This document shows, piece after piece, positions 50,543 to 58,870 of a stretch of 64,000 nt of DNA. The stretch is from an uncultured Mollicutes bacterium (GTDB lineage: Bacteria; Bacillota_I; Bacilli_A; RFN20; CAG-826): positions 40,094 through 104,093 of the forward strand of contig UQFY01000004.1 of NCBI GenBank assembly GCA_900540385.1. Direction: 5' to 3'. The translations under genes and the position numbers were made by a program. Below the pieces are notes generated by a model, which was not told the DNA's origin, made no database searches, and saw only the letters and a program-made list of their open reading frames with translations. The stretch's first letter is position 1. Every line of letters starts with the position of its first letter.

Positions 50543-50554
50543 GGAGAATATATT

Positions 50555-51163
50555 ATGTATCGCTTATTTTATGATTTCGAAGTCAACGGAGACGTTCTCT
50601 TCGTCTTACTTGACCCTGAGAAAAAGCCAAATGAAGTCAAAGTGGAAGGGGATATCACTCTTCTCTACGCTCAAAAAGAACTCGTTGGAATGAATCTTTT
50701 CCATATTTCTAACATTGTTAAGATCAAATCCAAGGGTGTGATTTTCGCCCCAGAAGAGAAACTTCTTGCCACTTTAAATTCTTATCTTTCCAATCATAAT
50801 GTTCCTCTTTTGCCTTCTTTGGAAGAGTCTGGCTATGAAGTCATGAAAATCGTCAATCTTGAGGAACATCCTTTAGAAGAAAAAGCCCAAATCGTTACTT
50901 TAGAAAGCAAAGGAAAGAAATATCAATCCGTTTCCTATTATCCAAATTTAGAGATCGGGAAACTCGTTGTCGTCGCCAAAGACGGAACGATTCTTTATGA
51001 TGGCTCCCTTTTCCATAAGAAACTTGTAAGAAATATTCCTGTGGACGTTTCTCTTTGTTCATCTAAGGAATTAAAAATATCCAATGATGGCAAAGAAGCC
51101 TTCCTTCCAGAAGGTTATCTTGAAGGAGAGGATTTCTTCCTTTCAGAAAGGGGAGAAAAATGA
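50555..51163 (+). CDS. ytpR: YtpR-like protein (DUF4479 plus degenerate tRNA-binding domain)
   Basis: 202 residues. N-terminal DUF4479-type region (YDFEVNGDVLFVLLDPEK, ~6-24, to ~90) and a C-terminal OB fold like EMAP/YgjH tRNA-binding domains: VMKIVNLEEHPLEEKAQIVTLES (~95-117), NLEIGKLVVVAKDGTILYDG (~131-150). The HP pair and the IGKLVVVA block agree with the family, but the usual ADKL and CGAPN-like motifs are missing, so RNA binding may be reduced. Strong AAGGAGAAT site; 4-bp overlap with pncB. Confidence 0.7.
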   Translation: MYRLFYDFEVNGDVLFVLLDPEKKPNEVKVEGDITLLYAQKELVGMNLFHISNIVKIKSKGVIFAPEEKLLATLNSYLSNHNVPLLPSLEESGYEVMKIVNLEEHPLEEKAQIVTLESKGKKYQSVSYYPNLEIGKLVVVAKDGTILYDGSLFHKKLVRNIPVDVSLCSSKELKISNDGKEAFLPEGYLEGEDFFLSERGEK

Positions 51164-52677
51164 GCAAAATCTATTGCGAACCTTACATTCCGGATGAAGA
51201 CTACGATAATCCTGCCATGGTTACGGATTTCTATGAATTCACCATGGCTAATTGTCTTTTCCTTCATGGCTTCAAAGACAAAATCATGGTCTTTGACATG
51301 TTCTTCCGTGAAAATCCTGACAATCTTGGCTATTCCATCTCTTGTGGACAAGATCGTTTAACCAAATTCCTTTTGAATTACCATTTCACCGAAAAAGATT
51401 TAATCTACCTTAAAAGCAAAGGCATGTCCGATGCTTTCTTGGATTATCTTTCCAAATATCGTTGGAAGGGTAGCATGTACGCTTTAAAAGAAGGAACCGT
51501 TTGTTATCCGCAAGTACCTATGGTCCGTATTGAGTGCGACATGGTTGGAGCTATCTTGATTGAGACCTATCTTCTTCAAACAATGAACTTCCATTCTTTG
51601 ATCGCCACAAAAGCCACCCGTATATCCGGACTAGCCACCCATCAAGAAAGAAAGGTCATGGAATTTGGCACTAGACGTGCCCAGGGGGAAAGCGCAGGAA
51701 ACGATGGTGCCTATGCGGCTATTCTTGGAGGTTGCATTGGCACAGCCAATTGCTTAGCCGAGATGCGTTATGGCCCAGAAGTGAAAGCAGTGGGAACCAT
51801 TGCCCATTCCTTTATTGAATTCTTCCCAGATGAATTAAGCGCCTTCCGTGCTTTTGCTGAGACCTATCCAGAGAACGTTTCTCTTCTTCTTGATACCTAT
51901 TCTGTCTTTGATTCCGGCCTTCCAAATCTTATTACCATTGATGATGAACTCATCAAGAAATATCCAAACGATCCAAACAAACGCGTAAAATCCGCTCGTA
52001 TTGACTCAGGAGATTTGGCTCGTTCCTATAAGAGATTAAGAAAAGCCTTAGATAAAGCGGGCAAACCATATATCAAATTGGTCGCTTCAAATTCCTTAGA
52101 CGAGAAGAAAATCCGTAGCATGGAAATCTACGAAGATGCCCATTTCGATTCCTATGGCGTAGGTGAAAACCTTATCACCTCCGCGACCGATCCTGTCTTT
52201 GGAGGAGTTTATAAGCTTGTTGCCGTCAAAGAAGACGATGGAAGCTATTCCCCAAAGATGAAATGTTCTGATTCCGCTTCGAAAGCCATTATTCCTGGAA
52301 AACTTATGGCTTGGAGAGTCTATGATGAAAATGGACAAGGACAATGCGACATTATCTCAATGGATGATGAAGTAGTAGAAGAAGGAAAGCCAATCATTGT
52401 TTATGACTTCTCTCCTGATGCTTTCCATAAACGTAGAGAAATCATTCCTCTTAAAGTAGAGAAACTCCTTGTTCCGTTTATCGAAAACGGTGAACTTGTT
52501 TGCAAACTTCCTAGCATTAGCGAAAAGAAAGCCTACATCAAAGACCAATTAGAAAACAAAGTCTGGGAATCCGAACTCCGTTTCGAGATGCCGCATGAAC
52601 ACTATGTAGATCTCACTGAAAAAGTCTATAAAACTCGTGAAAATCTTTATAGTGAGCTTCATGGTGGAACCCTCTAA
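51160..52677 (+). CDS. pncB: Nicotinate phosphoribosyltransferase
   Basis: 505 residues. Joins nicotinate and PRPP to nicotinate mononucleotide with ATP, salvaging NAD. Motifs: MVTDFYEFTMANCL (~21-34), EFGTRRAQGESAGNDGAYAAILGG (~167-190), GTIAHSFIEFF with the phospho-acceptor His, and RIDSGDLARSYKRLRKALD. The longer NAPRT form of Gram-positives. Overlaps the ytpR-like gene by 4 bp; a terminator follows. Confidence 0.95.
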   Translation: MSKIYCEPYIPDEDYDNPAMVTDFYEFTMANCLFLHGFKDKIMVFDMFFRENPDNLGYSISCGQDRLTKFLLNYHFTEKDLIYLKSKGMSDAFLDYLSKYRWKGSMYALKEGTVCYPQVPMVRIECDMVGAILIETYLLQTMNFHSLIATKATRISGLATHQERKVMEFGTRRAQGESAGNDGAYAAILGGCIGTANCLAEMRYGPEVKAVGTIAHSFIEFFPDELSAFRAFAETYPENVSLLLDTYSVFDSGLPNLITIDDELIKKYPNDPNKRVKSARIDSGDLARSYKRLRKALDKAGKPYIKLVASNSLDEKKIRSMEIYEDAHFDSYGVGENLITSATDPVFGGVYKLVAVKEDDGSYSPKMKCSDSASKAIIPGKLMAWRVYDENGQGQCDIISMDDEVVEEGKPIIVYDFSPDAFHKRREIIPLKVEKLLVPFIENGELVCKLPSISEKKAYIKDQLENKVWESELRFEMPHEHYVDLTEKVYKTRENLYSELHGGTL

Positions 52678-52693
52678 AAACAACAATTTCTCA

Positions 52694-52725
52694 AAGACCC
52701 CGATATAGGGGGTCTTATCTTTTTG
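52694..52725 (+). terminator. Intrinsic terminator after pncB
   Basis: AAGACCCC/GGGGTCTT stem (52694-52701 with 52709-52716), then ATCTTTTT. Confidence 0.85.
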
Positions 52726-52814
52726 CGTAAAAGTTGTTACATTGTTTCAGAAAATGGATGAAATTTTGTGTTATCTCAGCCATAATTAGAGAGCAAGGGA
52801 AAGGAGTTATTTCC

Positions 52815-53825
52815 ATGAATAACTTAAAAGATCGCGTCACCATATACCAAGTCGCCCAAGCAGCGGGCGTCTCTTTAGCTACTGTTTCCCGTGTTATTAA
52901 CAAACAAGGAAATGTCACAGAAAGCACAAGAACAAAAGTAGAGGCCACAATCAAAAAACTCGGCTACAAACCATCCGGCCTAGCTCAAGCTCTTGCCACA
53001 AACAAAACCACCAACATCGGTGTTATTATCCCTGGTGCTAACTACGTCTATATTTCGAATATGCTTTCGGGGATCTCTGAAATCGCTAAGCAAAAAGGAT
53101 TTGTCTTAACTTTATTTACGACATCCCATTCTCGTGAAGAAGCTCTCTCCATGATTGAAAAAGTCATTACCACCCATGTTGATGGCACGATTATTTTCGA
53201 TGATGAGCTTGAAGCGGATGATGTTAAGAAGATCAATTCCTATTTTGTCCCAGCCATTGTGGTAAATAATGTTTTGACTGGCGATAAAGTCGGCTGCATC
53301 AAATTCTCCTATGGCGAAGAATTAAAGAACATCATTCGTCATTATTATCAAGATGGCGGAGAAAAAGAAATGACTTTCGTCCACGTTCATGATGGTGGTA
53401 GACTTCTTACCCATTGCGAGCATTGTTTCGTGGAAGTTCATGATGAATTAAAGAGAGAATACCACGTCCTTAATTGTGATGATTCCTATGCTCACACATA
53501 CGCGGACTTCTTAGAGAAATTCAAAAACGATCCAGAAGGAAGCAAAGGCTACTATATTGCCTATCGCGATTCCTTGGCGGCGGCTATTATCAATGCCGCT
53601 TCTGATGCAGGGCTTAGCGTTCCAAATGATGTTGAAGTTCTTTCCCTCGTCGGAACGAAATATGCGAATATCATCCGCCCAACACTTAGCTCAATGCAAA
53701 TCAATATGTCGGAAGTAGGTAAACGCGCCATGCTTATGCTTACTGACCTCATCAATGATAACCTTGTGGAAAAAACCTGCCGTTTCGAAGCGAAATTCGT
53801 TAAACGTTCTTCCACCAAATTCTAA
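52815..53825 (+). CDS. LacI/GalR family regulator, CcpA-like
   Basis: 336 residues from ATG 52815 behind AAGGAGTTATTTCC; an ORF extends upstream but lacks a ribosome binding site. Helix-turn-helix VTIYQVAQAAGVSLATVSRVINKQGNVTESTR (~8-39), hinge GLAQALATNKT (~57-67), then a periplasmic-binding-protein domain. Its size, single-copy setting and DNA-binding helix resemble CcpA, the carbon-catabolite regulator, but the HPr-Ser-P contact residues cannot be verified here. A candidate cre site lies upstream of the atp operon. Confidence 0.8.
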   Translation: MNNLKDRVTIYQVAQAAGVSLATVSRVINKQGNVTESTRTKVEATIKKLGYKPSGLAQALATNKTTNIGVIIPGANYVYISNMLSGISEIAKQKGFVLTLFTTSHSREEALSMIEKVITTHVDGTIIFDDELEADDVKKINSYFVPAIVVNNVLTGDKVGCIKFSYGEELKNIIRHYYQDGGEKEMTFVHVHDGGRLLTHCEHCFVEVHDELKREYHVLNCDDSYAHTYADFLEKFKNDPEGSKGYYIAYRDSLAAAIINAASDAGLSVPNDVEVLSLVGTKYANIIRPTLSSMQINMSEVGKRAMLMLTDLINDNLVEKTCRFEAKFVKRSSTKF

Positions 53826-53839
53826 AGAACACCTTATTG

Positions 53840-53869
53840 AAGCGACGCCTAGAAACGTCGCTTTTTTCT
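53840..53869 (+). terminator. Intrinsic terminator after the LacI-type regulator
   Basis: AAGCGACG/CGTCGCTT stem (53840-53847 with 53856-53863) and TTTTTT. Confidence 0.85.
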
Positions 53870-53967
53870 TTCTCTTCTAGAGCTGGCATATTTTAGGTAT
53901 ATTTGAAGAGAAACAGAATTTTTTTTGTATTTTTTCTTTCGATAAATACAGCATTTCCCAATTCTTT

Positions 53968-53994
53968 TTAGCACTAGGCTATTGACAGTGCCAA
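53968..53994 (+). promoter_or_regulatory. CIRCE-like HrcA operator
   Basis: TTAGCACTA, nine bases, CAGTGCCAA: 15 of 18 arm positions match the CIRCE consensus TTAGCACTC-N9-GAGTGCTAA. It covers the -35 box of groES, so HrcA binding would block transcription. Confidence 0.7.
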
Positions 53995-54009
53995 AATAGT
54001 GTCTAACAT
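53982..54009 (+). promoter_or_regulatory. groE promoter TTGACA / 16 bp / TAACAT
   Basis: Perfect -35 at 53982-53987, -10 at 54004-54009; start predicted near 54016, 24 nt before groES. Confidence 0.75.
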
Positions 54010-54039
54010 AGTAATCGTACTTCAAGGAGGCATTCAAAA

Positions 54040-54330
54040 ATGTCATCAATTAAACCATTAAATGATTATCTTCTATTGGAGAAACTTCCTTCCGAAAAGA
54101 AAGTTGGATCCATTGTTCTAACAACCGAAAAGAAACAAGGAAACATCGCGACTGTTATGGCGATGGGACCTGGCAAAACCGATGAAAACGGAAAACTTGT
54201 CGCGATGAGTGGCGTCAAAGTCGGGGATAAGGTTATCTACCGCGAATACGCTGGTACCGATTATGAAGATGATGGCCATAAATATCTTCTTTTAAAACTT
54301 GAAGATGTTCTTGCCGTCGTTAATGACTAA
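54040..54330 (+). CDS. groES: Co-chaperonin GroES
   Basis: 96 residues. PLNDYLLLEKLPSEKKVGSIVLTTEKKQGNIATVMAMGPGKTDENGKLVAMSGVKVGDKVIYREYAG shows the mobile loop (~17-30) and beta-barrel. It caps the GroEL ring during folding. AAGGAGG precedes the ATG. First gene of the heat-shock operon under CIRCE. Confidence 0.96.
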   Translation: MSSIKPLNDYLLLEKLPSEKKVGSIVLTTEKKQGNIATVMAMGPGKTDENGKLVAMSGVKVGDKVIYREYAGTDYEDDGHKYLLLKLEDVLAVVND

Positions 54331-54350
54331 TTCTTAAGGAGGAAACAAAT

Positions 54351-55967
54351 ATGGCAAAACAAATTAAATTAGGAAAAGAAGCCCGTGAGGCCATGGTTAA
54401 GGGCGTTGATACGCTTGCAAACACCGTTAAAGTCACTCTTGGGCCAAAAGGCAGAAACGTTGCTCTTGATAAGGGGTACGGTTCCCCTGAAATTTGTGAA
54501 GATGGCGTTTCCATCGCTCGTGAAATCGAATTAAAAGACGCTACCGAGAATATGGGTGCAAAACTCGTATACGAAGTGGCTAATAAAACCAACGAAAAAG
54601 CAGGAGATGGCACAACAACCGCGACCGTTCTTGCTCAAGCCATCATTCATAAAGGAATTGATGCGGTGGATGCTGGTGCAAACCCAGTCTTCATCCGTAA
54701 TGGTATTGAAAAAGCTGGCAAAGCTGTCGCTAATGAACTTCTTTCCATCTCGAAGCCAGTTCAAACCAATGAAGATATAGAAGCAATTGCCTCTATTTCT
54801 GCCCACGATGAAGAGATTGGTAAACTCATTGCTGAAGCCATGGCCAAAGTTGGTAAGAATGGCGTTATCACCGTCGATGAATCTAAAACAAGCGAAAATG
54901 AACTCGTTATCTCCCAAGGTATGGAATATGACAAAGGTTATATTTCTCCATACATGGTGACCGATAATGAACATATGATCGCTGAACTTGAAGATGCTTA
55001 CGTTCTTGTCACCGATATGAAGATCAATAATATTAACGACATCGTTCCTATGCTTCAAAGCGTAGTGGATGCCCATAAACCTCTTCTTATTATCGCTGAT
55101 GATTTGGATTCTGATGTTACTAGCACCTTAATCGTTAACAAACTTCGTGGAACCTTTACTGTTGTTGCTACAAAAGCTCCTGAATTTGGTGATGCTCAAA
55201 AGGCTGCTTTGCAAGATATGGCTATTCTTACAGGTGCAAAATTCTATAGCAAAGACCTTGGTATGCAACTAAAAGATGTCACCATTGACGACCTTGGAAA
55301 AGCCAAACGCATCACTGTTAAGAAAGACTCCACAACCATTGTCGGTGGCGAAGGACTTAAGAAAGACGTTGAAGACCGTATTTCTGAACTTCAAGCCCAA
55401 TATAACGTGGTTTCTAGTGAATATGACAAAAAGAATATTGCTAAACGTATTGCGAAACTCTCTAACGGTGTAGCCGTCTTGAAAGTTGGCGCTCTTACCG
55501 AAAGCGAGCTTAAAGATAAGAAACTTCGTATCGAAGATGCTCTTAACGCCACCAAAGCAGCTGTTGCGGAAGGTGTCGTTGTTGGTGGAGGCGCTGCTCT
55601 TGCTGAAGTCTATATGGCTTTGAAAGGCACATTGAAAGATAGCAACCCAGATATTCAAAAAGGTATTGATGCCGTCATTGATTCCTTGCTTGCTCCATTA
55701 ATGCAAATCGCTGCAAATGCTGGATATGATCCAAAGGAAATTGCCGATAAGCAAAAAGAACAAGAAAAGAACTTTGGCTTCGATGCTCTCCATGGAAATT
55801 GGGTGAATATGTTCGATGCAAATATCATTGATCCTACCAAAGTTACACGTAATGCTATCTTGAATTCGTCTAGCATTTCTGCAATGTTTGTCACCACTGA
55901 AGCGGCTGTTACCGAAATCAAGGAAGATAAACCAGCACCAGCGATGAATCCAGCCGGAATGTATTAA
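54351..55967 (+). CDS. groEL: Chaperonin GroEL
   Basis: 538 residues. GroEL motifs: KVTLGPKGRNVALDKGYGSPEICEDGVSIAREIEL (~22-56), AGDGTTTATVLAQA (~84-97), the apical domain VDESKTSENELVISQGMEYDKGYISPYM and a C-terminal end of MNPAGMY rather than a GGM repeat. ATP-driven 14-mer folding chamber with GroES. AAGGAGGAAAC ribosome binding site; strong terminator after it. Confidence 0.97.
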   Translation: MAKQIKLGKEAREAMVKGVDTLANTVKVTLGPKGRNVALDKGYGSPEICEDGVSIAREIELKDATENMGAKLVYEVANKTNEKAGDGTTTATVLAQAIIHKGIDAVDAGANPVFIRNGIEKAGKAVANELLSISKPVQTNEDIEAIASISAHDEEIGKLIAEAMAKVGKNGVITVDESKTSENELVISQGMEYDKGYISPYMVTDNEHMIAELEDAYVLVTDMKINNINDIVPMLQSVVDAHKPLLIIADDLDSDVTSTLIVNKLRGTFTVVATKAPEFGDAQKAALQDMAILTGAKFYSKDLGMQLKDVTIDDLGKAKRITVKKDSTTIVGGEGLKKDVEDRISELQAQYNVVSSEYDKKNIAKRIAKLSNGVAVLKVGALTESELKDKKLRIEDALNATKAAVAEGVVVGGGAALAEVYMALKGTLKDSNPDIQKGIDAVIDSLLAPLMQIAANAGYDPKEIADKQKEQEKNFGFDALHGNWVNMFDANIIDPTKVTRNAILNSSSISAMFVTTEAAVTEIKEDKPAPAMNPAGMY

Positions 55968-55987
55968 TCTCTCATTTTCTAGGCTCT

Positions 55988-56026
55988 AAGGATTGCCCTA
56001 AATCAAATTAAGGCAATCCTTTTTTG
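55988..56026 (+). terminator. Intrinsic terminator after groEL
   Basis: AAGGATTGCC/GGCAATCCTT stem (55988-55997 with 56012-56021) followed by TTTTT. Confidence 0.85.
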
Positions 56027-56095
56027 CTATTTAGCCTTTCTTTTTCTAAGTTTCCTCTCTTTGCTTTTAAAAAAGCAAGGAAACATCTTTCTTCC

Positions 56096-56123
56096 TTGCT
56101 TAATATCTTTCTTCGGCTAAAAT
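56096..56123 (+). promoter_or_regulatory. Promoter TTGCTT / 16 bp / TAAAAT of tyrS
   Basis: -10 at 56118-56123; start near 56130. The -35 lies in the right arm of a 10-bp hairpin (56073-56082/56092-56101), whose minus strand ends in a U run. Confidence 0.55.
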
Positions 56124-56144
56124 TTTACCTAGTGAGGTAATGAT

Positions 56145-57398
56145 ATGGAAAATATCGTTGATGAATTAAATTATCGCGGATTAATTGAACAATATTCGAA
56201 TGAAGAGAATGTCCGCAAACTATTGGCAAATAAAACAACAATCTATTGTGGTTTTGACCCTAGTGCTTCAAGTATGCACGTAGGGAACTATGTCATGATT
56301 TCAATTTTGATGAGACTTCAAAGAGCAGGGCATCGAATCATCGCTGTCGTAGGTGGCGCTACAGGCATGATTGGAGATCCTTCTGGCAAATCTGCCGAAA
56401 GAAATCTTCAAACCAAAGAAACCTTAGCGAAGAATACCGCTTGCATCAAAGCCCAATTAGAGCGTTTCTTGGATCTTTCTGACCCAGAAAAAGGCATGAT
56501 TTTAAATAACTATGACTGGCTTGGGAATATTACCATGCTTGATTTCCTTCGTGATTATGGCAAATATTTCTCCGTTAACTACATGTTATCGAAAGAAATT
56601 GTTTCTTCCCGTTTGGAAGCAGGCATTTCCTTTACTGAATTTGCTTACCAGATTCTTCAATCTGCTGACTTCTATACCTTATATAAGAAATATGGCTGCA
56701 AGATTCAAATCGGCGGCAACGATCAATGGGGAAATTTAACCAGCGGTCTTCAATTAATTCGTAAGATTGATGGAGAAAATGCTGACCCTGAAGCAATGAC
56801 TGCCCACTTAATCACCCGTGCTGATGGTAAGAAATTCGGCAAATCCGAAAAAGGTGCCCTTTTCCTCAACCCTGAATTAACTTCCCCATACCAGCTTTAT
56901 CAATATTTCTATAACACCACCGATGAAGACGCTATTAAATACTTAAAAGTCTTCACTTTCCTTACCCGTGATGAAATTGAAGACATCACCCGTGATCATT
57001 TAGCAAACCCAGGCATGAGAATTGCTCAAAAGAAGCTTGCTTATGAAGTTACAAAAGACATCCACGGCAAAGAGGCTGCGGAGGAAGCAATTTCTATGTC
57101 CAATGTTCTTTTCTCTGGTGAAGTTCAAACTTTGAGTGCTAAACAAATTGAGGAAGTTCTTGGCGGATATTCTAAAACAGAACTTGCTGGTGAGATGCCA
57201 ATTCTTGATTTCTTAGTCAAAATCGGTGCAGCGAAGAGTAAGACTGAAGCGAAAACCTTCTTAAACCAGAATTCCGTTTCCATTAACGGAAATAAAGTGA
57301 ACGACCTTAATAAAGTCATCACCAAAGAAGATACCATTGCTGGCAAATACGTCATTGTTAGACGTGGTAAGAAGAATTATTACTTAGGCGTGTTTTAA
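56145..57398 (+). CDS. tyrS: Tyrosine--tRNA ligase
   Basis: 417 residues, TyrRS class I. HIGH equivalent in CGFDPSASSMHVGNYV (~36-51), substrate segment GQ-type NDQWGNLTSG, KMSKS-type KFGKSEKGALFL (~229-240), and a C-terminal S4 domain (~350-417). AGGTAATGAT precedes the ATG. No T-box leader is seen in the ~15 nt between the predicted start and the gene. Terminator follows. Confidence 0.97.
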   Translation: MENIVDELNYRGLIEQYSNEENVRKLLANKTTIYCGFDPSASSMHVGNYVMISILMRLQRAGHRIIAVVGGATGMIGDPSGKSAERNLQTKETLAKNTACIKAQLERFLDLSDPEKGMILNNYDWLGNITMLDFLRDYGKYFSVNYMLSKEIVSSRLEAGISFTEFAYQILQSADFYTLYKKYGCKIQIGGNDQWGNLTSGLQLIRKIDGENADPEAMTAHLITRADGKKFGKSEKGALFLNPELTSPYQLYQYFYNTTDEDAIKYLKVFTFLTRDEIEDITRDHLANPGMRIAQKKLAYEVTKDIHGKEAAEEAISMSNVLFSGEVQTLSAKQIEEVLGGYSKTELAGEMPILDFLVKIGAAKSKTEAKTFLNQNSVSINGNKVNDLNKVITKEDTIAGKYVIVRRGKKNYYLGVF

Positions 57399-57412
57399 TT
57401 GAAACGTAAACG

Positions 57413-57438
57413 AAAGCGGCCCATTTGGGCCGCTTTTT
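57413..57438 (+). terminator. Intrinsic terminator after tyrS
   Basis: AAAGCGGCCC/GGGCCGCTTT stem (57413-57422 with 57427-57436), then TT. Confidence 0.85.
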
Positions 57439-57459
57439 CATTTATGAGAAAAGATATCT

Positions 57460-58572
57460 TTAGACACCCTTTTTCGCATAGAAATCAAGATATGCCCTTA
57501 ATAAAGGATCATGATACTTCGCCATCTTTTCTTTTTTCCAATAATAGTCATCATTGGCTTGAAGATAATCCTCGCTTGCTATTTCTAAACCCACGAGGTT
57601 GGTTTTAATCTCTTTATCAATAGAAGAATAGAAGGGGTGCTCTCTTTGATCCCAATAACTTGTTTGGATATGGCAAAGATTATCTTCCATTACGAGCGTA
57701 TCGTTAGCGTATACCGCTCCATCGATTACGGAGAGATTTTCTTTTCCCTTTACTCGATAGGTAAAGAAAGAAGGAACATATCCTGCATCATAGCCAAAAG
57801 AGAGGTTCCATTTATTTGAAAGGCCATATTTATCTTTAAAAGAGGACCAAGTTTCAGAATCGAATTTTCCATCTTTATAACGTATGCCTTCTTCATCGCA
57901 TTCAACGACATAGATTTCCTTAGCGAAAGTCTCTTGGTTATATTCCTTTAAGAAATGATAAGAGAGGTAAGAGCAATCAGAACATGACTTCCTTAGATAT
58001 CCAATCGTGTATTGCCCATCCGTTTCTAAAAAGGTATCTAACTGTTCCTTATTAATATAGAGCATCTTGCTCCAAGAGACGTTCTCAAAGAAATTCTCTA
58101 CTTTCTCTAAAGAAGATAATCTCTCTTCTCCTGAGGTTTCTTGTTTCTTTATCTCGCCATCTTCAAAAATAGCTAGGGTCTGCTCCCCTAAAAGAAGATG
58201 GAGTCCATAGCGTTCAGAGAAAGAAGATAATTCTGAAGAATCTATAGCGTATATTTCCGCGTTATATTTCTCCATATATGCTCTTAAAGAGGAAGCAAAA
58301 GACGTATAACAAAGGCAATCGATGTCTTCCCCCTCCATTAAAGCCTTATATTCATAGACAGCTAAAACGAAGTTCTCTTTATTGCTTACCTTTTTCGCAT
58401 ACTCTTCATAGGTGATATTGCTTGTATGCAAAAAGAAAGAATTCACATCTTTTGAAAGAGAAGAATTGTACAATCTCCCAAAAGTTATAGAGGTATTTTT
58501 CTTATGAAAATTCGCGCAAGAAAAAGAAGAGAGAACGCTTAAGAAAATGGGGAAGAAAACTTTCTTTTTCAT
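57460..58572 (-). CDS. Lipoprotein with two possible thioredoxin-like domains
   Basis: 370 residues from ATG 58572; the reading frame extends 66 codons upstream, but MKKKVFFPIFLSVLSSFSC is a complete lipoprotein signal with Cys19, and a TATAAT box lies 6 nt before this ATG. Mature part: a first domain with FVLAVYEYKALMEG...CLCYTSFASSLRAYM and a second with YTIGYLRKSCSDCSYLSYHFL (CSDC at about 209-212) followed by IYVVECDEEG, a thioredoxin-like pattern. Probably a surface thiol or cysteine-handling protein. It resembles the 27405-28229 lipoprotein in plan. Alone on its strand. Confidence 0.65.
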   Translation of the reverse strand: MKKKVFFPIFLSVLSSFSCANFHKKNTSITFGRLYNSSLSKDVNSFFLHTSNITYEEYAKKVSNKENFVLAVYEYKALMEGEDIDCLCYTSFASSLRAYMEKYNAEIYAIDSSELSSFSERYGLHLLLGEQTLAIFEDGEIKKQETSGEERLSSLEKVENFFENVSWSKMLYINKEQLDTFLETDGQYTIGYLRKSCSDCSYLSYHFLKEYNQETFAKEIYVVECDEEGIRYKDGKFDSETWSSFKDKYGLSNKWNLSFGYDAGYVPSFFTYRVKGKENLSVIDGAVYANDTLVMEDNLCHIQTSYWDQREHPFYSSIDKEIKTNLVGLEIASEDYLQANDDYYWKKEKMAKYHDPLLRAYLDFYAKKGV

Positions 58573-58578
58573 GGCGTA

Positions 58579-58584
58579 ATTATA
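58579..58584 (-). promoter_or_regulatory. -10 box TATAAT (minus strand) of the lipoprotein gene
   Basis: Ends 6 nt before ATG 58572. Confidence 0.6.
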
Positions 58585-58870
58585 CCCATAAAAAGCGAAA
58601 GAAAAACAAAGTTCGTTTTTGAAGCGAAAAACAATGCAAAAAACGTAGCGAAAAACGGAAAAAAATAAAAGTGTGTTTTCCTTCGATAACATCGATGTTT
58701 GGCTCACTTTTAATAAATTGAAAAAATAAGCGAAAAAAATTACAAAAAATTTTCTTGTATTTTTGTTCAATTTACCGCAATATTTTGCACGTTGATATTT
58801 TCTAGTTCTTAGGTAATGGAAAATTCAACCTGTTTGTTATCACTTCTAAGTGATTTTGGGGGTATTTCAG
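58585..58870. other. A-tract-rich intergenic region before the pot operon
   Basis: About 290 bp without a gene. Runs of A or T of five or more recur at roughly 10-12 bp spacing between 58595 and 58675, which would bend DNA. TTCGATAACATCGATG near 58681-58697 is a small hairpin. A perfect inverted repeat TCACTT-CT-AAGTGA at 58840-58853 lies just before potA. No confident promoter for the pot operon could be picked. Confidence 0.5.
58840..58853. promoter_or_regulatory. Inverted repeat TCACTT-CT-AAGTGA upstream of potA
   Basis: Perfect 6-bp arms, 2-bp spacer, 17 nt before the potA ATG at 58871. It may be an operator or leader hairpin; which cannot be decided. Confidence 0.35.

Noticed and set aside
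54531..55076. Minus-strand open frame of 181 codons opposite groEL
   Set aside because: Antisense to groEL with no independent signal.
56125..56140. TTACCT-AGTG-AGGTAA inverted repeat before tyrS as a regulatory hairpin
   Set aside because: Its left arm lies before the predicted transcription start, so the hairpin would not form in the RNA; may be chance.
56030..56144. T-box leader for tyrS
   Set aside because: No AGGGTGG-type antiterminator box and the predicted promoter leaves only about 15 nt of leader. The hairpin at 56073-56101 lies upstream of the start point.
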